Assembly (NCBI GenBank): GCA_041744735.1 | Contig: JBGTKH010000686.1 | Location: 1 to 7,840, forward strand | Reading direction: 5' to 3' | Length of the DNA: 7,840 nt | From: JBGTKH01 sp041744735 | GTDB lineage: Bacteria; Planctomycetota; Planctomycetia; Pirellulales; Pirellulaceae | Shown here: piece after piece, positions 5,511 to 7,840 of the stretch | Layout of the letters: each line of letters begins with the position of its first letter | Numbering within the stretch: position 1 is the first letter of the stretch | Position numbers and translations under genes: made by a program | The notes under the pieces: generated by a model | What the model saw: the letters and a program-made list of their open reading frames with translations, nothing else | The model's database searches: none | Told to the model about the DNA's origin: nothing

Positions 5511-7373
5511 ATGACGCGTTGTCTGACATCTTTGATCTGTGTTGTCGCTATTACACCGGCACTTTGGGGCGACGATCTGTCGTTGCCGGAAGGCGTCAAG
5601 AGCAACCAGAATCCCAAGGACGTACCGCTCACGCCGCAGGAGGCGCTGAAGCGGATCACGGTGCCGGAGGGTTTTCGCGTGACGCTGTTTGCCGGCGAGC
5701 CGCACGTGCGGCAGCCGATCGGCTTCGCGATCGACGACCGCGGCCGGCTGTGGGTGGCCGAATGTTATTCCTATCGCGAGTGGAAGCCGGAAGGCAAGGA
5801 CCGCATTCTGATCTTCGAAGACACGGACAACGACGGCCAGTTCGACAGTCGCAAGGTCTTCTGGGACAAGGGCAACTATCTGACAGGGTTGCAGGTGGGA
5901 TTCGGCGGTGTGTGGGTTTGCTGCACGCCGAACCTGATGTTCATTCCCGACCGCAACGGGGACGACGTGCCGGACGGCGAGCCAATCGTGCTGCTGGACG
6001 GCTGGTCGACCAAAGGCGTGCACAATGTGCTGAACGGTCTGAAGTGGGGACCCGACGGTTGGCTGTACGGCTGCAACGGCATCACCGCGCCATCGAAGGT
6101 CGGCAAGCCGGGCACGCCGGACGATCAGCGAGTGGACATCAATTGCGGCATCTGGCGTTATCATCCAACGCGGCACGAGTTCGACGTGGTCGCTCACGGC
6201 ACCACGAACCCCTGGGGCTTGGACTTCGATGAATACGGCCAGGCGTTTTTCACCAACTGCGTGATTGCTCACCTCTGGCATTTAATTCCAGGGGCGCATT
6301 ACAAGCGAATGTTCGGCCAGGATCTTGATTCGCACTCGTACGGCTTGCTGGATTCCTGTTCCGATCACTTGCATTGGACCGGCGGTGATTGGACCAAATC
6401 GCGCGGCGGCAAGGGAGAGCACGATGTGTTGGGCGGCGGTCATGCTCACGTGGGCGCGATGATTTACCTCGGCGACAACTGGCCCGACCGGTATCGCGGC
6501 ACGCTGTTCACTTGCAACGTGCACGGCTACCGCGTGAACAACGACATTTTAGAGCGGCACGGATCGGGCTACGTCGGCCGTCACGGCAAGGATTTTTTCT
6601 GGGCTCATGACGAATGGTTCCGCGGTTTGGAATTGCAGTACGGGCCCGACGGCGGTGTGTACATCACCGATTGGACAGACTTCGGCGAGTGCCACGACAA
6701 CGACGGCGTGCATCGCGACAGCGGGCGGATTTACAAGGTGACTTACAAGGCCACACTGCCGGCCGCGGTTGATCTGGCGCAATTGAGCGACGCGGAGTTG
6801 GTCGATCTGCAGCTTCACAAGAACGACTACTTCGTGCGCCAGTCGCGACGGCTGCTGCAAGAACGGGCCGCGGCGGGCAAGCTCTCGGCCCAAGTGCAGG
6901 ACTCGCTGTGGTCGATGTTTCAGGACCATCCGGACGTAACTCGCAAGCTGCGAGCGATGTGGGCGCTGAATGTGACCGGCGGGCTGTCGCAAGCATCTTT
7001 GTTGGAACAGTTGAGCCACGACAGCGAACACGTCCGCTGGTGGGCGCTGCGGCTGCTGTCGGAAGACGCACAGCCGCTCTCGCCCGCCGCGCTATCGAAG
7101 CTGACCGACATGGCCAAGCAAGACCAGTCGGCGCTGGTGCGACTCGGCCTAGCGTCTGCGCTTCAACAACTGCCCATCGAGCATCGCTGGTCCGTCGCCG
7201 AGAACCTGCTGTCGCACACCGAAGACGCCAACGATCAAAACCTGCCGCTGATGATCTGGTACGGCATCGAGCCGCTGGTGTCCGCTGACGGAAAACGCGC
7301 CATTGGCCTAGCCGCCAAAAGCAAGATCCCGCTCGTCCGCCAATACATCGCCCGCCGCGTGGCGGAAAACTAA
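5511..7373 (+). CDS. PVC-type 'membrane-bound dehydrogenase' beta-propeller protein with HEAT repeats, lacking the heme C-terminus
   Basis: The 620-residue product starts with a likely signal peptide (MTRCLTSLICVVAITPALWG, cleavage near residue 20). Residues about 50-413 match the N-terminal domain common in planctomycetes and Verrucomicrobia (TIGR02604-like, a sorbosone-dehydrogenase-like propeller). Landmarks are VPEGFRVTLFAGEP, IDDRGRLWVAECYSYREW, two acidic possible Ca-binding loops (DTDNDGQFD at 104-112; DRNGDDVPDG at 147-156), LNGLKWGPDGWLYGCNG, GIWRYHP, TTNPWGLDFDEYG, HAHVGAMIYLGD and QYGPDGGVYITDWTD. Residues about 425-620 are helical HEAT-like repeats. Full-length relatives typically run to about 1000 residues and end in a cytochrome-c-like CxxCH domain. 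No CxxCH occurs here, and the protein ends at YIARRVAEN early in the HEAT region. It may be a natural short form or a 3'-truncated gene. It is probably exported, with sugar or polyol oxidation possible; the substrate is unknown. Confidence 0.85.
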   Translation: MTRCLTSLICVVAITPALWGDDLSLPEGVKSNQNPKDVPLTPQEALKRITVPEGFRVTLFAGEPHVRQPIGFAIDDRGRLWVAECYSYREWKPEGKDRILIFEDTDNDGQFDSRKVFWDKGNYLTGLQVGFGGVWVCCTPNLMFIPDRNGDDVPDGEPIVLLDGWSTKGVHNVLNGLKWGPDGWLYGCNGITAPSKVGKPGTPDDQRVDINCGIWRYHPTRHEFDVVAHGTTNPWGLDFDEYGQAFFTNCVIAHLWHLIPGAHYKRMFGQDLDSHSYGLLDSCSDHLHWTGGDWTKSRGGKGEHDVLGGGHAHVGAMIYLGDNWPDRYRGTLFTCNVHGYRVNNDILERHGSGYVGRHGKDFFWAHDEWFRGLELQYGPDGGVYITDWTDFGECHDNDGVHRDSGRIYKVTYKATLPAAVDLAQLSDAELVDLQLHKNDYFVRQSRRLLQERAAAGKLSAQVQDSLWSMFQDHPDVTRKLRAMWALNVTGGLSQASLLEQLSHDSEHVRWWALRLLSEDAQPLSPAALSKLTDMAKQDQSALVRLGLASALQQLPIEHRWSVAENLLSHTEDANDQNLPLMIWYGIEPLVSADGKRAIGLAAKSKIPLVRQYIARRVAEN

Positions 7374-7429
7374 GTGGGGTAGGCTTCCAGCCTGCCAAAA
7401 CGGACGGACAGGCAAGATGCCTGCTCCAC
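7374..7429. repeat. Imperfect inverted repeat immediately after the propeller gene stop
   Basis: The left arm (7374-7396) begins GTGGGGTAGGCTTCCAGCCT and the right arm (7406-7429) ends GATGCCTGCTCCAC. Reverse-complemented, they agree at about 17 positions with several mismatches and one bulge. It starts at the first base after TAA. GTAGGCTTCCAGCCTGCC / GGCAAGATGCCTG has the look of a dispersed planctomycete repeat (from memory). It may end or protect the upstream transcript. Confidence 0.6.
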
Positions 7430-7521
7430 CTCTCTCAATCATTCGCAGTGCGCCGCTTGGACCAACGCCGATAGGCAAAATACACCGAATCAACTTGCGC
7501 CGTGTCATACACCGGTCGTAT

Positions 7522-7840
7522 TCAGCCGTTGATAAATGCGACGGCCGCCGAGACGAACTCGTCGGGCCTTTCGAACGGCAGCATGTGGCCGCATTGGTCG
7601 AGGATCTTTAGTTCAGTGTCGGGGATGTGGCGGGCGTAGAATTCGCCGTGAGCCAGCGGGATCAGTTTGTCGTGGCGGCCCCAAATGATCAGCGTCGGAC
7701 ATTGCACGCGGTGCAGGTGCGCGGGGAGCTTGGGGTTGTGAAGATACGGATTCCAGCCCACGCGGGCCGTCGCCTCGCGGGCGCGCAGCCAGAGCAGAAT
7801 CCGCGGGTCTTCGATCGACGTGGGCATCGCTTCTTCGACG
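7522..7840 (-). CDS. Alpha/beta hydrolase, C-terminal part (N-terminus beyond the window)
   Basis: The minus-strand frame is open to the window edge: residues VEEA precede the ATG at 7827, so that ATG is internal and most of the gene lies outside. The visible 106 or so residues show the end of an alpha/beta-hydrolase fold. CPTLIIWGRHDKLIP carries the expected catalytic Asp in GRHD. LKILDQCGHMLPFERPDEF carries the catalytic His in CGHMLPFERP, followed by the final helix VSAAVAFING. The nucleophile elbow (usually G-x-S-x-G) would lie outside the window. Such proteins hydrolyse esters, C-C bonds or haloalkanes, and the substrate cannot be assigned. It converges with the propeller gene across a 148-base gap holding the 7374-7429 repeat; nothing else is visible from 7430 to 7521. 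Confidence 0.85.
   Translation of the reverse strand, partial: VEEAMPTSIEDPRILLWLRAREATARVGWNPYLHNPKLPAHLHRVQCPTLIIWGRHDKLIPLAHGEFYARHIPDTELKILDQCGHMLPFERPDEFVSAAVAFING

Noticed and set aside
5469..6281. Minus-strand open frame of about 270 codons inside the propeller gene
   Set aside because: It lies antisense to a well-supported family protein and shows no domain of its own.

Overview
The window looks like a piece of a planctomycete chromosome, probably Pirellulales-like. The evidence is two short proteins with the LEPR-XLL surface-protein N-terminus (one followed by a planctomycete-style dockerin), a start-of-gene fragment resembling planctomycete ECF sigma factors, a ThuA-like protein followed by a PVC-type 'membrane-bound dehydrogenase' beta-propeller protein, GC-rich codon use, and large palindromic repeats in the intergenic gaps. 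No phage, transposase, CRISPR or tRNA signature was seen.

Layout. Bases 1-625 (+) hold the 3' part of a class I SAM-dependent methyltransferase. On the minus strand at 622-720 is a 32-codon fragment matching the N-terminus of an ECF sigma factor; its stop and the methyltransferase stop share a 14-bp perfect palindrome. Bases 758-1246 (+) and 1368-1658 (+) encode two miniature LEPR-XLL proteins, one with a dockerin and collagen-like tail, the other with a PKD-like domain that seems frameshifted near its end. They are separated by a long inverted repeat. Bases 1720-3285 (+) encode an intact PBP4/DacB-type D,D-carboxypeptidase (peptidase S13) with all three active-site motifs. The gap at 3286-3490 holds a second inverted repeat and a strong intrinsic terminator serving the minus-strand gene at 3491-4312. 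That gene encodes an exported, cysteine-rich, coiled-coil protein of unknown function carrying a secretin-like 'VPLL..(L/I)P....LFKN' segment. After a 306-base divergent gap come a ThuA-domain protein (4619-5401, +), a nested palindromic repeat (5405-5497), and a 620-residue PVC-type propeller/HEAT protein (5511-7373, +) without the heme-binding C-terminus typical of the family. A fourth inverted repeat starts at the base after its stop. The minus strand from 7840 to 7522 holds the C-terminal part of an alpha/beta hydrolase.

Functionally this is a patchwork rather than one pathway. PBP4 acts on peptidoglycan in the periplasm. The ThuA protein and the propeller protein are families that often occur together in planctomycete sugar-catabolism regions, and they may cooperate here. 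The LEPR-XLL proteins and the Cys-rich protein are probably exported. The most notable features are the four different palindromic repeats in four gaps, the cluster of shortened or broken genes (ECF fragment, mini LEPR-XLL proteins, heme-less propeller protein), and the undescribed Cys-periodic coiled-coil protein.
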